Shown: positions 1-9,216, counted from the stretch's first letter. The stretch: DNA of 64,000 bases from Spiractinospora alimapuensis (GCF_018437505.1 NZ_CP072467.1:4364010-4428009), one strand, 5' to 3'. Notes: generated by a model not told the origin, from the letters alone. Numbers and translations are program-made.

Positions 1-142
1 TGCGGGTCCCGGCCGCTCGCCGGAGCGGTGCCTCCCACGCCACCCACCACAACAAGTGCCCACAAACACCGCCGAGGCCAGCTCACGCGGGAAAACTCTC
101 CGATAGTGGAGGTTCTGGAGCGTGACCATGGTTTAGATTGGA

Positions 143-661
143 GTGGTGGGTTCTGCGAAGCGCTACCTTGCCGACGACGAGCGGTTGGTGCATGCGACCC
201 GTCAGCACTGGTGTCTGCTCATCGGCGAGTTCCTGGCGCTGCTCATCATCGTGGCCGTGGTCGCGGTGGGCGTGTGGCTTCTCCCGGCCGGTGAGGACTG
301 GGCGTCCATCGCCACCTACGTGCTGATCGGCATCGGCGTACTGGCCGTTGTGATCTTCTGGTTCGTCCCGCTGTTGAAGTGGCGCAGCACGCTGTTCATC
401 CTGAGTGACCGGCGCCTGCTCAAACGGTTCGGGATCATCGCCAAACACGGTCGGGACATCCCGCTGGCGCGGATCAACGACGTCTCGTTCTCGGTCCCGT
501 TGCTCGGCCGCCTGCTGCGCTACGGCACGCTGCACGTGCAGTCAGCCTCCGAGCAGGGCGTTATGCGGTTCAAGTACGTGCCGCACGCTCGTTGGTTCCA
601 GAGCACGATCTACAGCCAGGTGGCCGCGGCCCACTCCGAGTCCCCGCGGCATTCGCCGTGA
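143..661 (+). CDS. PH domain-containing membrane protein (bPH2/DUF304 type)
   Basis: The 172-residue product has two adjacent hydrophobic segments (about residues 30-50 and 58-78). A domain beginning 'LFILSDRRLLKRFGI' follows, with the I-P-L-x-R-I-N-D-V pattern of bacterial PH (YdbS-like) domains. It is probably an inner-membrane protein whose PH domain faces the cytoplasm; no enzymatic role is visible. The start is a GTG at 143; a GTG three bases later is an equally good alternative, and no clear Shine-Dalgarno decides between them. It lies upstream of, and co-oriented with, the cyclase gene. The 142 bases before it hold no supported gene. Confidence 0.75.
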   Translation: MVGSAKRYLADDERLVHATRQHWCLLIGEFLALLIIVAVVAVGVWLLPAGEDWASIATYVLIGIGVLAVVIFWFVPLLKWRSTLFILSDRRLLKRFGIIAKHGRDIPLARINDVSFSVPLLGRLLRYGTLHVQSASEQGVMRFKYVPHARWFQSTIYSQVAAAHSESPRHSP

Positions 662-798
662 GTCGGTTCGTCATGAGGATGGCGCTTGACTGCGACGTCC
701 GTGCCAGATAAACCGTCAGTGGCGAACACGTGTTCCCGGTGATTCGCCTGTCTCCGCTGCCCAACCAAACCTTCCACGCCTCGAACACGAGAGAACGA

Positions 799-1797
799 AT
801 GTCGCCGCGTTCCGACAAATCAGAGATCGATTCCGCCCTGTTGGGTGGTCCGGCGCGGTACACCCGGGACGAGGCGGTCGCGCGGTCCGGAGTCAGTCCC
901 GACCTCGCGTTGCGGTTATGGCGGGCGTTGGGCTTCGCCGCGAAGAACGACGGCCAGGCACGCTTCACCGACGCGGACGTGGAGGCGCTGCGGACGGTCT
1001 CCACTCTGTTGGACGCCGGGGTCGTCGATGAGGAAGCCGCGGTGCGCCTGGCCCGCGCCATGGGCCAGTCCCTGGCGCGGATGGCCGAGTGGCAGGTGAG
1101 TGTGCTCGCCACCCTGCCGGACAGCGAGGGCGGGGGGAGTGGGGCCGAGGAGATCGGCCCGCTGCCGGCGCGGGCGAAGGAGCTCCTGCCGGCGATGGAG
1201 TCGTTGATGGCGACGGTGTGGCGCCGGCAGATGGCGGCGGCGGCCTCCCGTACCCTCAGCGCGTGGGAGTCGGCGAAGGACGACACCGCGCCCAACTACT
1301 ACCCGATGGTCGTTGGGTTCGCCGACCTCGTCTCCTACACGACGCTCAGCCGGGACCTCGACGAGATCGGTCTCGCGGCGCTGGTGGAGGAGTTCGAGGG
1401 GACGTCCGCCGACCTGGTGTCGGAGTCCGGTGGGCGGCTGGTGAAGACGCTGGGCGACGAGATCCTGTACGCGGCGGGGACCGCGGAGGCGGCGGCCGAG
1501 ATCGCGCTGCGCCTCGCGGAGGGGATCAAGACGCACGCCGGTGTCCCTGACATTCGGGTGGGCCTCGCCTACGGCCCCGTCCTCGCGGTCCTGGGCGACG
1601 TGTTCGGCACCACCGTCAACCGGGCGAGCCGTCTCACCTCGTTCGCCCAGCCGGGCACGATCCTGGCCGATCAGGACGTGGCGAACCTGTTGAAAGGGGA
1701 TGCCCGATACGAGCTGGTGGGGGTGCGCGAACGCCACGCCCACGGCTTGGGGCGGATCCGTCCCTACGTGCTTCGTCGCGGCGCGGACGGCCGCTGA
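799..1797 (+). CDS. Class III adenylate cyclase with N-terminal regulatory domain
   Basis: The protein likely makes cAMP from ATP. The C-terminal catalytic domain (about residues 165-330) has both metal-binding aspartates (D176 in GFADLVSY, D220 in KTLGDE). It also has the adenine-selecting pair K216/D267 and the transition-state pair N274/R278, at the spacing known for adenylyl cyclases. The first 100 residues have the wHTH-like look of the Ad_Cy_reg regulatory domain, typified by the pH-responsive mycobacterial Rv1264; the family name is from memory, not a search. The ATG at 799 is preferred over an upstream GTG at 730 because the family begins close to the regulatory domain. All catalytic residues are present, so it should be active. 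Confidence 0.88.
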   Translation: MSPRSDKSEIDSALLGGPARYTRDEAVARSGVSPDLALRLWRALGFAAKNDGQARFTDADVEALRTVSTLLDAGVVDEEAAVRLARAMGQSLARMAEWQVSVLATLPDSEGGGSGAEEIGPLPARAKELLPAMESLMATVWRRQMAAAASRTLSAWESAKDDTAPNYYPMVVGFADLVSYTTLSRDLDEIGLAALVEEFEGTSADLVSESGGRLVKTLGDEILYAAGTAEAAAEIALRLAEGIKTHAGVPDIRVGLAYGPVLAVLGDVFGTTVNRASRLTSFAQPGTILADQDVANLLKGDARYELVGVRERHAHGLGRIRPYVLRRGADGR

Positions 1798-1953
1798 CCA
1801 CACCTCCGCGGAGGCGCGGTGGCGGCGGGCCACGCCCGGGATCCTGTTCCCGGCGGCGAACCCGGTCCGCAGCGGGATCGGCGCGCCCGGTGACGAACCG
1901 GTAGAGCACCTGCGAGGATTGGGAGACCTGCCGTTTGACACGGAGGACGTGAA

Positions 1954-2589
1954 ATGGTCGAGACACCGAGTACCGCAGTCGACCGCGTCGTCACGTCGGG
2001 CGTGGTCCGGCGGGACGGCGTGGTCCAGGACGTAGAGACCAATGTGTGGATCGTGGGCGAGCACCGCCGCGTGATCCTGATCGACCCGGCCCTCGACCAC
2101 TTCGAGATCGTGCGGGCCCTGGGCGACCGGGAGGTCATGGCGATCCTCTGCACCCACGGCCACAGTGACCACATCGACGCCGCCGCCGAGATCGCCGCGC
2201 TGACCGACGCGCCGGTCCTGCTCCACCCCGGCGACGAGCCCCTGTGGAACGCGATGTACCCCGACCGCCCCACGGACGCGCCGCTGTTGGACGGCGAGAT
2301 CCTGCGGGTGGGAGCGATCGAGTTGCGCGTGGTGCAGGTACCCGGGCACACCCCCGGATCGGTCTGTGTGCACGCCCCGGAGCTCGGAGTGGTGTTCACC
2401 GGCGACAGTCTCCCCACCCCGGCCGCTCCCGGCGAGGAGAACCCGTGTGGGATGACGATCCCCGCCCAATCCGGACAGGCGCGCCTGCGGGGCCTGTCCG
2501 GGGACACCATCGTCTGCCCCGGACACCGTGCACCCACCACCCTCGCCGAGGTGACCCAACGGATCGCCGGCGACGTGGAGACCGGCTGA
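1954..2589 (+). CDS. MBL-fold metallo-hydrolase (glyoxalase II-like)
   Basis: This 211-residue cytoplasmic enzyme carries a complete metallo-beta-lactamase metal site: H68, H70, D72 and H73 in THGHSDHID, then H131 (PGHTPGS), D150 (FTGD) and H190 (CPGH). The layout matches the glyoxalase II/small MBL hydrolases, which usually cleave thioesters; the substrate is not evident. It stands alone after the cyclase gene. A GAGGA-like Shine-Dalgarno lies just before the ATG. Confidence 0.85.
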   Translation: MVETPSTAVDRVVTSGVVRRDGVVQDVETNVWIVGEHRRVILIDPALDHFEIVRALGDREVMAILCTHGHSDHIDAAAEIAALTDAPVLLHPGDEPLWNAMYPDRPTDAPLLDGEILRVGAIELRVVQVPGHTPGSVCVHAPELGVVFTGDSLPTPAAPGEENPCGMTIPAQSGQARLRGLSGDTIVCPGHRAPTTLAEVTQRIAGDVETG

Positions 2590-2890
2590 CCCGGCCGCGG
2601 CCCCTCCCGCTTGTCGTCGGGCGCCCTCGGCAGCGCTGAAAGGGACCCAGATTCCCGCCTCGGGCACTCGCCGAGGGTGGGCGCCGCGTGCGTCCTGTCC
2701 TCCGGCCGCACTCGCGTCGGATATGCACATCCTGTGGACGAACGGGGCCCGCGCGGCGCTTGGGCGGATCCACCGCTCGCCCGCCTCGCGGTGGGGCGAG
2801 GACCGTGACCACCAAGGCCGGCGCCCTAGCACCGGCACAGTGGGACGTCGCCCACGTGGCGGGTACGGCGCCGACCTGGATCACTCCCCG
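2590..2890. other. Intergenic stretch, no supported gene
   Basis: Short open frames run through this 300-base region, including one whose TAG stop is the CTAG at the left end of the adjacent MITE. None has a convincing Shine-Dalgarno or recognisable protein motif, so no gene is called. Confidence 0.4.
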
Positions 2891-3146
2891 CTAGGTCGTG
2901 TTTTTGCACCGCTGCGCCCTCTTTTTGTGGGGCACTGTTGGGGGGCGCTGTTGGAGGTGCTGGAGGCTCGCGCCCGCCAGGACGACGTTCGCCTGAGTCG
3001 ATCCTTTCGAACAGCCAATCAAGGATGCCCCTCACGGATCGTCCTACGAGCCGAAGCCCGGGCCCCGCCGGGGCACCATCCGCGCAGCGGCCCCAGTAGG
3101 GGCGACGGCCACCCCCTCACCCGAAAGCCCGCAAAAAACGACCTAG
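2891..3146. mobile_element. MITE-like element, copy 1
   Basis: This 256-bp non-coding element has near-perfect terminal inverted repeats. It begins CTAGGTCGTGTTTTTGC, and the reverse complement of its right end reads CTAGGTCGTTTTTTGC. A clearly related copy lies at 34337-34578 with matching internal blocks (GCCAGGACGACGTTCGC, AAGCCCGGGCCCC, AGGGGCGACGGCC). Both ends fall on CTAG, consistent with duplication of TA or CTAG, as IS630- and some IS5-family transposases do. It encodes no transposase, so it must move in trans. Its right end abuts the IS481-type element. Confidence 0.8.
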
Positions 3147-4135
3147 GTGTTCTGTCCTGTGAGGTTGGTGACGCGGGTGGTGGGTGGGCCGTTGATGGCG
3201 GTGTGGAAGCGGTGGTGATTGTAGTGGTGCAGCCATCCGGTGAATGCGTGGCGGCGTTGGGTCTCTGAGGTGTAGGGGCGGGCGTAGGCCCATTCGTCGG
3301 TCAGGGTGCGGTGGAAGCGTTCGACCTTGCCGTTGGTTTGGGGCCGGTAGGGGCGGGTGCGCTTGTGTGCGATCTGGGTCTGGGTCAGCGTTTCGCGCCA
3401 CAGACCGGATCTGTAGCAGGACCCGTTGTCGGTCAGGACCCGCTCCACGGTGATGCCCACCGAGGCGAAGTAGGCCGCTGCGCGCTGCCAGAAGGCGGTG
3501 GCGGTCTCTTTGCGTTCGTCGGCCAGGATTTCGGTGTAGGCCAGGCGGGAGTGGTCGTCCAGGGCGGTGTGCAGGTAGCTGTGGCCGATCACCGGGGACC
3601 CGTTGCGTCGGGCGGTGGTGGCTGCCTGCTTGTTGCGTACTCCCGCGTGGCGGCCCACTGCGCGGTGGCCGCCGCCGTCGGGGATGGAGCCGAGTTTTTT
3701 GACGTCGACATGGACCAGTTCGCCGGGGCGGGCGCGTTCGTAGCGGCGCACGGTGCGGCCGGTGGCGCGGTCCAGGTGGGCCAGGCGAGCGCAGCCGTGG
3801 CGTGTGAGGATGCGGTGGACGGTAGAGGCGGGCATGTGCAGGTGCCCGGCGATACGGGCCGGTCCCCACTGGTTGAGGTGGCGGAGTTTGATGACGCGGC
3901 GCTGACGGCGGATGGAGGTGCGCCGGGGCGAGCGGGCGGGACGGCTGGAGGCATCGGTCATGGCGGCTGGGCCGCCGGTGCGGTAGCGCGCGGCCCAGCG
4001 CTGGGCGGTGGTGGCCGAGACCTGGAAGCGTTCAGCGGCCCGGCGCAGCGGCCATCCGTCCTCGACAATGCAGCGGGCCAATGCCAGGCGGCCAGCCGGT
4101 GCGAGCTTGGCGTTGGGATGGGTAGCGTGAGGCAT
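3143..4135 (-). CDS. IS481-family transposase (DDE)
   Basis: The enzyme catalyses transposition of the surrounding IS. The N-terminal third is a helix-turn-helix pair (around 'WPLRRAAERFQVSATTAQRW'). The rve/DDE core shows D in LDDHSRL, D in LTDNGSCY and E in GKVERFHRTL. The ATG at 4135 (MPHATHPN) is chosen because longer starts run toward the terminal repeat. The TAG stop lies outside the element proper, inside the duplicated CCTAGG target, so insertion at CTAG supplies the termination codon. Length (330 residues) is normal and there is no frameshift. Confidence 0.9.
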   Translation of the reverse strand: MPHATHPNAKLAPAGRLALARCIVEDGWPLRRAAERFQVSATTAQRWAARYRTGGPAAMTDASSRPARSPRRTSIRRQRRVIKLRHLNQWGPARIAGHLHMPASTVHRILTRHGCARLAHLDRATGRTVRRYERARPGELVHVDVKKLGSIPDGGGHRAVGRHAGVRNKQAATTARRNGSPVIGHSYLHTALDDHSRLAYTEILADERKETATAFWQRAAAYFASVGITVERVLTDNGSCYRSGLWRETLTQTQIAHKRTRPYRPQTNGKVERFHRTLTDEWAYARPYTSETQRRHAFTGWLHHYNHHRFHTAINGPPTTRVTNLTGQNT

Positions 4136-4242
4136 CGAGGGCCTTCCGGTCCGGTGATGATGTCGCAATCCCCATCGATACCGGAGGCCCTCTTCGTATG
4201 CATCACGCGGGGTGGGTGTTACCAACCTCCATGGTCAGTACA
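3148..4242 (-). mobile_element. IS481-family insertion sequence
   Basis: This 1095-bp element starts TGT and ends ACA, with about 25-bp imperfect terminal inverted repeats sharing the block GAGGTTGGT. It is flanked by a perfect 6-bp direct repeat CCTAGG (3142-3147 and 4243-4248). IS481 elements are known to target NCTAGN and duplicate 6 bp, so the boundaries are well supported. The element landed exactly between the right end of the MITE and the stop codon of the sensor kinase gene. Ends and transposase look intact, so it may be recent and active. Confidence 0.9.
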
Positions 4243-4243
4243 C

Positions 4244-5530
4244 CTAGGCGGGCCCCGGGGGTTCGCTCGGTGGCGGGCCGAAGGGGAGGAACAGGGCGAA
4301 GGTCGGGGTCCGGGAGTCGACGAGTTCCACCCGCGCCCCCTCGGACTCCGCGATGTGCCGCGCCAGCGCCAGCCCGAGCCCCGTCCCCTCGGAACCCGAG
4401 GTCTCCCGTTCGAAGATCCGTGGGGCGATGTCGTCCGGGACTCCGGGGCCCTCGTCACTGACCTCGATCCGCACTGATTCGCCGGAGGAGGTCCGGTGCA
4501 CGGTGATGGTGCCAGCCCCGTGTTGGCTGGAGTTCTCCACCAGCGCTGTCAGGATCTGGTGGAGGTCGGCGCGGATCGTCATCGCGGTCAGACCCTCCTC
4601 GCCCGTGATGCGTAGCTCACGGCCGGAGCTCGCCAGGATCGGTCGCCACTCGTCGGCCAGGGAGTTCAGCACGCTGTCGAGGGGGAGCGGAACGAGGTCG
4701 GGTTGGCGGGTTTTGCGCGCGCGGGCGAGCAGACCTGTCACGATCTCCGTGAGCCGTTCCGCCTGTTCCAGTGCGCCTTGGCCCTCCTCGCGCACGATCT
4801 CGGGATCGTCGGCGTTGTTGAGGAGTTCCTCCAGGCGCATGGTGAGCGCGGTGAGGGGGGTTCGTAGTTGGTGGGAGGCGTCGGTCGCGAAGTGGCGCTC
4901 GCTGGCGATGAGGCTGGAGACGCGCTCGGCGCTGCGGTCGAGGACCTCGGCGACCCGGTCCAGTTCCTCGATGCCGTAGCGGTGTCGGCGCGGCGCCGTG
5001 ATGCCGGCGCCCAGGCCCTCGGCGGTGTTGGCCAGGTCGACCAGGGGGTAGCTGAGCTGTCGTGCCTGCACCACCGCGAGTCCGACCGCGACCCCGATGG
5101 CCAGCAGGGACAGGGAGGCGATGCCGAGCCAGGCGCTCATCGACGTCGCCTGGATGTCGGAGGTGTCCTCCCACAGTTCGACGTGCGCGTCGCTGGCGGA
5201 CTCGGTCGTGGCCCCGGTGGAGGTCGGCGCGTCGCGTAGCTCGGGATCGCCGATGGCCACGTCCTCTCGGTCCCCGGGCAGGTCGATCGAGATGTAGGCC
5301 TTGGGATACTCCTCGCCGAGCCGGTCCGCCTCCACGGGATGGTCGAGGTCGCCTCGATAGCGGAGGTCGACGTCCACCTGGTTGGCGATGCGCTCGACAT
5401 CGCGCTGCAGGATGGCCTCGCGGTCCTGTTGCAGTTTCTGGTGGGTGAGAGCCCCCAGCGGTACACCGAGCAGGAGGACCGCGACGACGGCCACCATCAA
5501 CGTCGAGAACAGCATGCGCCGACGCAGCAT
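4244..5530 (-). CDS. Sensor histidine kinase (HisKA type)
   Basis: This is the membrane sensor partner of the regulator just upstream. A TM helix at residues 9-30 precedes an extracellular domain of about 110 residues, a second TM at about 135-155 and a HAMP-like linker. The H-box DASHQLRTPLTAL, N-box ENSSQHG and G-boxes DEGPGVPD and GTGLGLALARH follow, so all catalytic motifs are present. The signal sensed is unknown. The TAG stop lies within the IS481 target duplication; the protein still ends shortly after the usual FALFLP strand, so insertion did not visibly truncate it. The gap to the regulator is about 30 bp, implying an operon. Confidence 0.92.
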   Translation of the reverse strand: MLRRRMLFSTLMVAVVAVLLLGVPLGALTHQKLQQDREAILQRDVERIANQVDVDLRYRGDLDHPVEADRLGEEYPKAYISIDLPGDREDVAIGDPELRDAPTSTGATTESASDAHVELWEDTSDIQATSMSAWLGIASLSLLAIGVAVGLAVVQARQLSYPLVDLANTAEGLGAGITAPRRHRYGIEELDRVAEVLDRSAERVSSLIASERHFATDASHQLRTPLTALTMRLEELLNNADDPEIVREEGQGALEQAERLTEIVTGLLARARKTRQPDLVPLPLDSVLNSLADEWRPILASSGRELRITGEEGLTAMTIRADLHQILTALVENSSQHGAGTITVHRTSSGESVRIEVSDEGPGVPDDIAPRIFERETSGSEGTGLGLALARHIAESEGARVELVDSRTPTFALFLPFGPPPSEPPGPA

Positions 5531-5560
5531 GCTCTCGCCTCCTGTCCTCGGCGGCCGTCG

Positions 5561-6229
5561 TCAGTCGCGTTCGAACCGGAACCCGACGCCGCGCACGGTG
5601 GTGATGTAGGCGGGGTCGTTCGCGTCGTCGCCGAGCTTGCGGCGCAGCCACGAGATGTGCATGTCCAGGGTCTTTGTGGACCCCCACCAGTTGGTGTCCC
5701 AGACCTCCCGCATGATCTGCTCGCGCGTGACGACCTTCCCCGCGTCACGGACCAGGATCCGCAGCAGGTCGAACTCCTTGGTCGTGAGGTGGAGTTCCTC
5801 GTCGCCGAGCCAGGCGCGCCGTGAGTCGTTGTCGATCCGCAGCCCGTGCACGACCGGGACGTCGGTGCCGCCGCGCCGGAGCAGGGCGCGCACGCGAGCC
5901 AGGAGTTCGGCGAGGCGGAACGGTTTGGTGACGTAGTCGTCGGCTCCGGCATCGAGCCCGACGACGGTGTCGACCTCGTCGGCGCGCGCGGTGAGGATCA
6001 GCACCGGTGTGCCGTGCCCCTCCGCGCGAATGCGCCGGCAGATCTCTAACCCATCCATTTCGGGTAGCCCAATATCCAGAACAATGAGATCAGCATCGCC
6101 TGTCTGCGCATGCTCGAGCGTCGTGGTTCCGTCAATGGTTACGTCGACCGCGTACCCTTCTCGACGCAGGGCACGCGAGAGCGGCTCGGAGATCGAGGTG
6201 TCGTCTTCGGCCAACAAAACGCAGGTCAT
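5561..6229 (-). CDS. OmpR/PhoB-family response regulator
   Basis: This 222-residue two-domain regulator has a receiver with the acidic pair D9/D10, phosphoacceptor D52 (VLDIGLPEMDG), T81 and K103. A C-terminal winged helix carries 'TTKEFDLLRILV' and 'LDMHISWLRRKLG'. It should be phosphorylated by the kinase encoded downstream and bind DNA as a dimer. It is the first gene of the pair; the promoter probably lies at 6230-6334. Target genes cannot be read from the window. Confidence 0.93.
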   Translation of the reverse strand: MTCVLLAEDDTSISEPLSRALRREGYAVDVTIDGTTTLEHAQTGDADLIVLDIGLPEMDGLEICRRIRAEGHGTPVLILTARADEVDTVVGLDAGADDYVTKPFRLAELLARVRALLRRGGTDVPVVHGLRIDNDSRRAWLGDEELHLTTKEFDLLRILVRDAGKVVTREQIMREVWDTNWWGSTKTLDMHISWLRRKLGDDANDPAYITTVRGVGFRFERD

Positions 6230-6334
6230 GACCCTGATCGTAGGTCGTGATATCAGGTTTCCCTATTATGCACGCCGCTTGCCGGCCACTCGATCAGAAA
6301 CCGTCAACCCGTTCCACCGGTGAGTTGTCGTGAA

Positions 6335-7027
6335 TTATCGGGATTTGTCGGAATGGCCGGGGCGAGTGAAGTGCGGGGGAGGGGTATCCACCGTTGTCTC
6401 GTGCGGCACGGCGGTCCCGGTTTCGGACGCGCGGCTTGCGTCGTGGCTGTCGTCCGCGCTATTGGCCCTGTCCGAACCATCTCCGGCCGGCCCGGGCGCG
6501 CTCGTCTCCGCCGCGCGGGCGTCGCTGTCGGGCGTGTCCTCGTCCGGGGTGCGGAACACCCACTTCCTGTAGGACCAGAACCGAAAGAGGGTGCCGAGGC
6601 CGACGCCGATCACGTTCCCGGAGATGTTCTGCGCCAACGGGCCGTCGAGGCCCAGGACGTGCAGCGAGAACGCCTGGCACCCCACCTGGATCGCGAGTCC
6701 CACTCCGTTGAAGAAGAAGAAAAGCACGTACTCACGGAGAAGCCCACTGCGGGCCCGGTGCCGGTACGTCCAGAACCTGTTGCCGAGGAACGCGACGACC
6801 GTCGCGCACAGCACACCGAGTGCTTGGCCCGTCAGCGGCTGCAGGCCGAAGATCCACCAGAAGGCGTTGGTGGTCGCAAACTGCACGACGTAGGCGACAC
6901 CGCCCACGGTCCCGAACTTGGCCAGCTCGTGGATGAGGGAGTCGAAGCGCCTGTACAGCGCCGACACAACGCGCATTGCGAGGGTTCCGATCCGGATAGA
7001 CACAGACCGTACGAAACGGGCGGCCAC
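6335..7027 (-). CDS. GtrA-family membrane protein
   Basis: GtrA-like proteins are small four-helix membrane proteins linked to moving lipid-linked sugars or to cell-surface glycosylation. Here 'KFGTVGGVAYVVQF', 'ATVVAFLGNRFWTYRH' and 'RFWSYRKWVF' are the usual conserved stretches, over four TM segments between residues 40 and 170. The C-terminal 55 residues are a polar, low-complexity tail rich in D, T and S. The start is uncertain; an internal Met about 16 residues in would also fit. It is divergent from purK, a neighbourhood I associate with actinobacteria. Confidence 0.85.
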   Translation of the reverse strand: MAARFVRSVSIRIGTLAMRVVSALYRRFDSLIHELAKFGTVGGVAYVVQFATTNAFWWIFGLQPLTGQALGVLCATVVAFLGNRFWTYRHRARSGLLREYVLFFFFNGVGLAIQVGCQAFSLHVLGLDGPLAQNISGNVIGVGLGTLFRFWSYRKWVFRTPDEDTPDSDARAAETSAPGPAGDGSDRANSADDSHDASRASETGTAVPHETTVDTPPPHFTRPGHSDKSR

Positions 7028-7242
7028 CGAATCCTAGCCGAGCACACCCGCCGGATGCCCGGCGTCCGTCGACGCCCGCCGCGGACCGCACACCGCGTGA
7101 ACCCGGATAGCGTGCATAGCGGACGTGTCACGCCGGCCGAACCTGGTCACCATCGGTTGGACGGCGGTGGTGCGCAGGCGGGGCCGTCGCCGGCACGAAC
7201 CGGTGGGAGACCGGCCCCGGAGGCTCGAGCGAAGGAGACGGC

Positions 7243-8424
7243 GTGAGCGACGCGCGGGCGACAACCGTGGGGCGGCCCCACGCATCGATGCCACGGGTGG
7301 GAATGGTGGGCGGAGGGCAGCTCTCCCGCATGACCCACCAGGCCGCGGTCGCGCTCGGCGTGGACTTCGCCGTGCTCGCCCGGTCCCGGGACGACAGCGC
7401 CGCCCGCGTCTGCGCGAACACGCGGATCGGGGTGGAGACGTCCCTCGACGACGTGGCCGGGTTCGCCAAGGAGTGCGACGTGGTCACCTTCGACCACGAA
7501 CACGTGCCCGACGCCGTACTGCGCGGCCTGGAGGCCGACGGCCACGTGCTCCGGCCCGGCCGCGGCGCCCTTCGTTACGCCCAGGACAAGCTTCGGCTCC
7601 GCACCAGCGCGGAGGAGCTCTCGATCCCGTGCCCCCGGTGGCGGGTCGTCAGCGACGTCCGACACGTCGCCGAGTTCGGCGAGGAGGTGGGGTGGCCGGT
7701 TGTTTTGAAGGCGACCCGGGGCGGCTACGACGGCAAGGGCGTGTGGGTCGTGTCCGACGCGGCGGAGGCCGCCGACGTCGTCACCGAGGCGACGACCCGA
7801 GGCGTGTCGCTCATCGTCGAGGAGCGGGTCGACTTCCTCCGGGAACTGAGTGTGCAGGTCGCCCGGTCTCCCTACGGGCAGGTGGCGGTGTACCCCGTGG
7901 TGGAGACCGTCCAAGTGGACGGCGTGTGCCGGGAGGTGATCGCCCCCGCGCCCGGCCTCGACGAGGAACGCGCCACGGAGGCCCAGCGGATGGCGATCGA
8001 CCTCGCCCACGCCCTGGACGTCACCGGGATGCTCGCCGTGGAGATGTTCGAGACCCCGGCCGGGATTCTCGTCAACGAACTGGCGATGCGCCCACACAAC
8101 TCCGGGCACTGGACCCAGGACGGCGCGACCACCTCCCAGTTCGAACAGCACCTCCGTGCCGTCCTGGACCTCCCCCTCGGCTCGCCCGGTCTGGTGGCGC
8201 CGTACGCGGTGATGGCCAACGTGCTGGGCGGCTCGGACCCCGATCTCTACACCCGCTACTTCCATGTGATGGCCAGGGACCCGGGTCTGCGTGTCCACAC
8301 CTACGGAAAGGACGTCCGCCCCGGCCGTAAGATCGGCCACGTGAACGTCGTGGGCGACGATCCCGAGGAACTCCGTGAACGCGTCCGTGACGCCGCGATG
8401 TACCTGCGGGGCGAGCGCGGGTAG
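7243..8424 (+). CDS. purK: 5-(carboxyamino)imidazole ribonucleotide synthase
   Basis: PurK uses ATP and bicarbonate to convert AIR to N5-CAIR in purine synthesis. This 393-residue ATP-grasp protein shows the N-terminal GMVGGGQLSRM, the ATP-binding 'VVLKATRGGYDGKGV' and the C-terminal 'NELAMRPHNSGHWT' typical of PurK. A GTG start is preceded by GAAGGAGA. purE follows after about 70 bp, completing the two-enzyme route that replaces direct AIR carboxylation. Confidence 0.96.
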   Translation: MSDARATTVGRPHASMPRVGMVGGGQLSRMTHQAAVALGVDFAVLARSRDDSAARVCANTRIGVETSLDDVAGFAKECDVVTFDHEHVPDAVLRGLEADGHVLRPGRGALRYAQDKLRLRTSAEELSIPCPRWRVVSDVRHVAEFGEEVGWPVVLKATRGGYDGKGVWVVSDAAEAADVVTEATTRGVSLIVEERVDFLRELSVQVARSPYGQVAVYPVVETVQVDGVCREVIAPAPGLDEERATEAQRMAIDLAHALDVTGMLAVEMFETPAGILVNELAMRPHNSGHWTQDGATTSQFEQHLRAVLDLPLGSPGLVAPYAVMANVLGGSDPDLYTRYFHVMARDPGLRVHTYGKDVRPGRKIGHVNVVGDDPEELRERVRDAAMYLRGERG

Positions 8425-8493
8425 TTTGGATCGCCGTGGGCGGTGTCGGCCCGATGGCGACACCAGGTGTGGCAGCGGGAACGAGGAGACAGC

Positions 8494-9027
8494 ATGGGGA
8501 CAGCGTTCGAGCAGGTCGGGATCGTCATGGGCAGCGACTCCGACTGGTCGGTCATGGAGGACGCCGCCGAGGTCCTGGAGGAGTTCCAGGTCGGCTACGA
8601 GGTCGACGTCGTCTCCGCCCACCGCATGCCACACGAGATGATCGCCTACGGCTCGGAGGCGGCCGACCGCGGCCTCCGCGTCATCATCGCCGGCGCCGGC
8701 GGCGCGGCCCACCTCCCCGGCATGCTCGCCTCCGTCACGCCACTGCCGGTCATCGGAGTGCCGGTGCCGTTGAAGAACCTGGACGGCTTGGACTCGCTGC
8801 TGTCCATCGCCCAGATGCCCGCCGGCGTTCCAGTGGCCACGGTCGCCATCGGCGGGGCCCGCAACGCCGGGCTCCTCGCGGTCCGCACCCTCGCCGCCCA
8901 CGACGAGTCCCTGCGCGAGCGCATGGTGACCTTCCAGCAGAACCTCAAGTCCGAAGCCAAGGCCAAGGGTGACCGCCTCCGCAAGCACGGCGGAGACACC
9001 CCCAGCATCGGCTTCGGCCGCCGCTAG
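8494..9027 (+). CDS. purE: N5-CAIR mutase
   Basis: PurE rearranges N5-CAIR to CAIR, taking the product of the neighbouring PurK. The protein has the class I PurE signature: GSDSDWSVM near the N-terminus, VSAHRMP and [12 protein letters not shown]. The ATG at 8494 with a GAGGAG Shine-Dalgarno is preferred over an upstream in-frame start. At 177 residues it is normal for the family, with a short basic tail. It is co-oriented with purK and probably co-transcribed. Confidence 0.96.
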   Translation: MGTAFEQVGIVMGSDSDWSVMEDAAEVLEEFQVGYEVDVVSAHRMPHEMIAYGSEAADRGLRVIIAGAGGAAHLPGMLASVTPLPVIGVPVPLKNLDGLDSLLSIAQMPAGVPVATVAIGGARNAGLLAVRTLAAHDESLRERMVTFQQNLKSEAKAKGDRLRKHGGDTPSIGFGRR

Positions 9028-9060
9028 ACACCCGAGCCTCCCCCGATTCCGGCGCACCCG

Positions 9061-9199
9061 CGTCGTGCCGCTGGTAGTACCGCCGGCGCCCGGCCTGGCC
9101 TCGGTCGGGAGGGAGGACACCCACGTCCGCCCAATGCCACAGCACGTGGGCAGCGATCCCATAGCGCCGCGAGACCTCCCCGAAGCCCCATCGAACCAA
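9061..9199 (-). pseudogene. MerR-type regulator, N-terminal HTH fragment
   Basis: The translated stretch contains EVSRRYGIAAHVLWHW, then LLPPDR-like and AGRRRYY, matching the winged helix of MerR regulators whose N-terminus reads APHVLRHWE...RRY. Similarity stops after about 46 residues, where the frame runs antisense into purE, so the effector half is missing. With the SnoaL-like remnant on the other strand it looks like a decayed divergent regulator/target pair. The call rests on motif similarity only. Confidence 0.5.
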
Positions 9200-9216
9200 C
9201 GACCAGGCCGCGCTAC

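Noticed and set aside
2688-2894. 68-codon frame ending at the MITE
   Set aside because: It has no Shine-Dalgarno, family motif or neighbour context; its stop simply coincides with the CTAG target.
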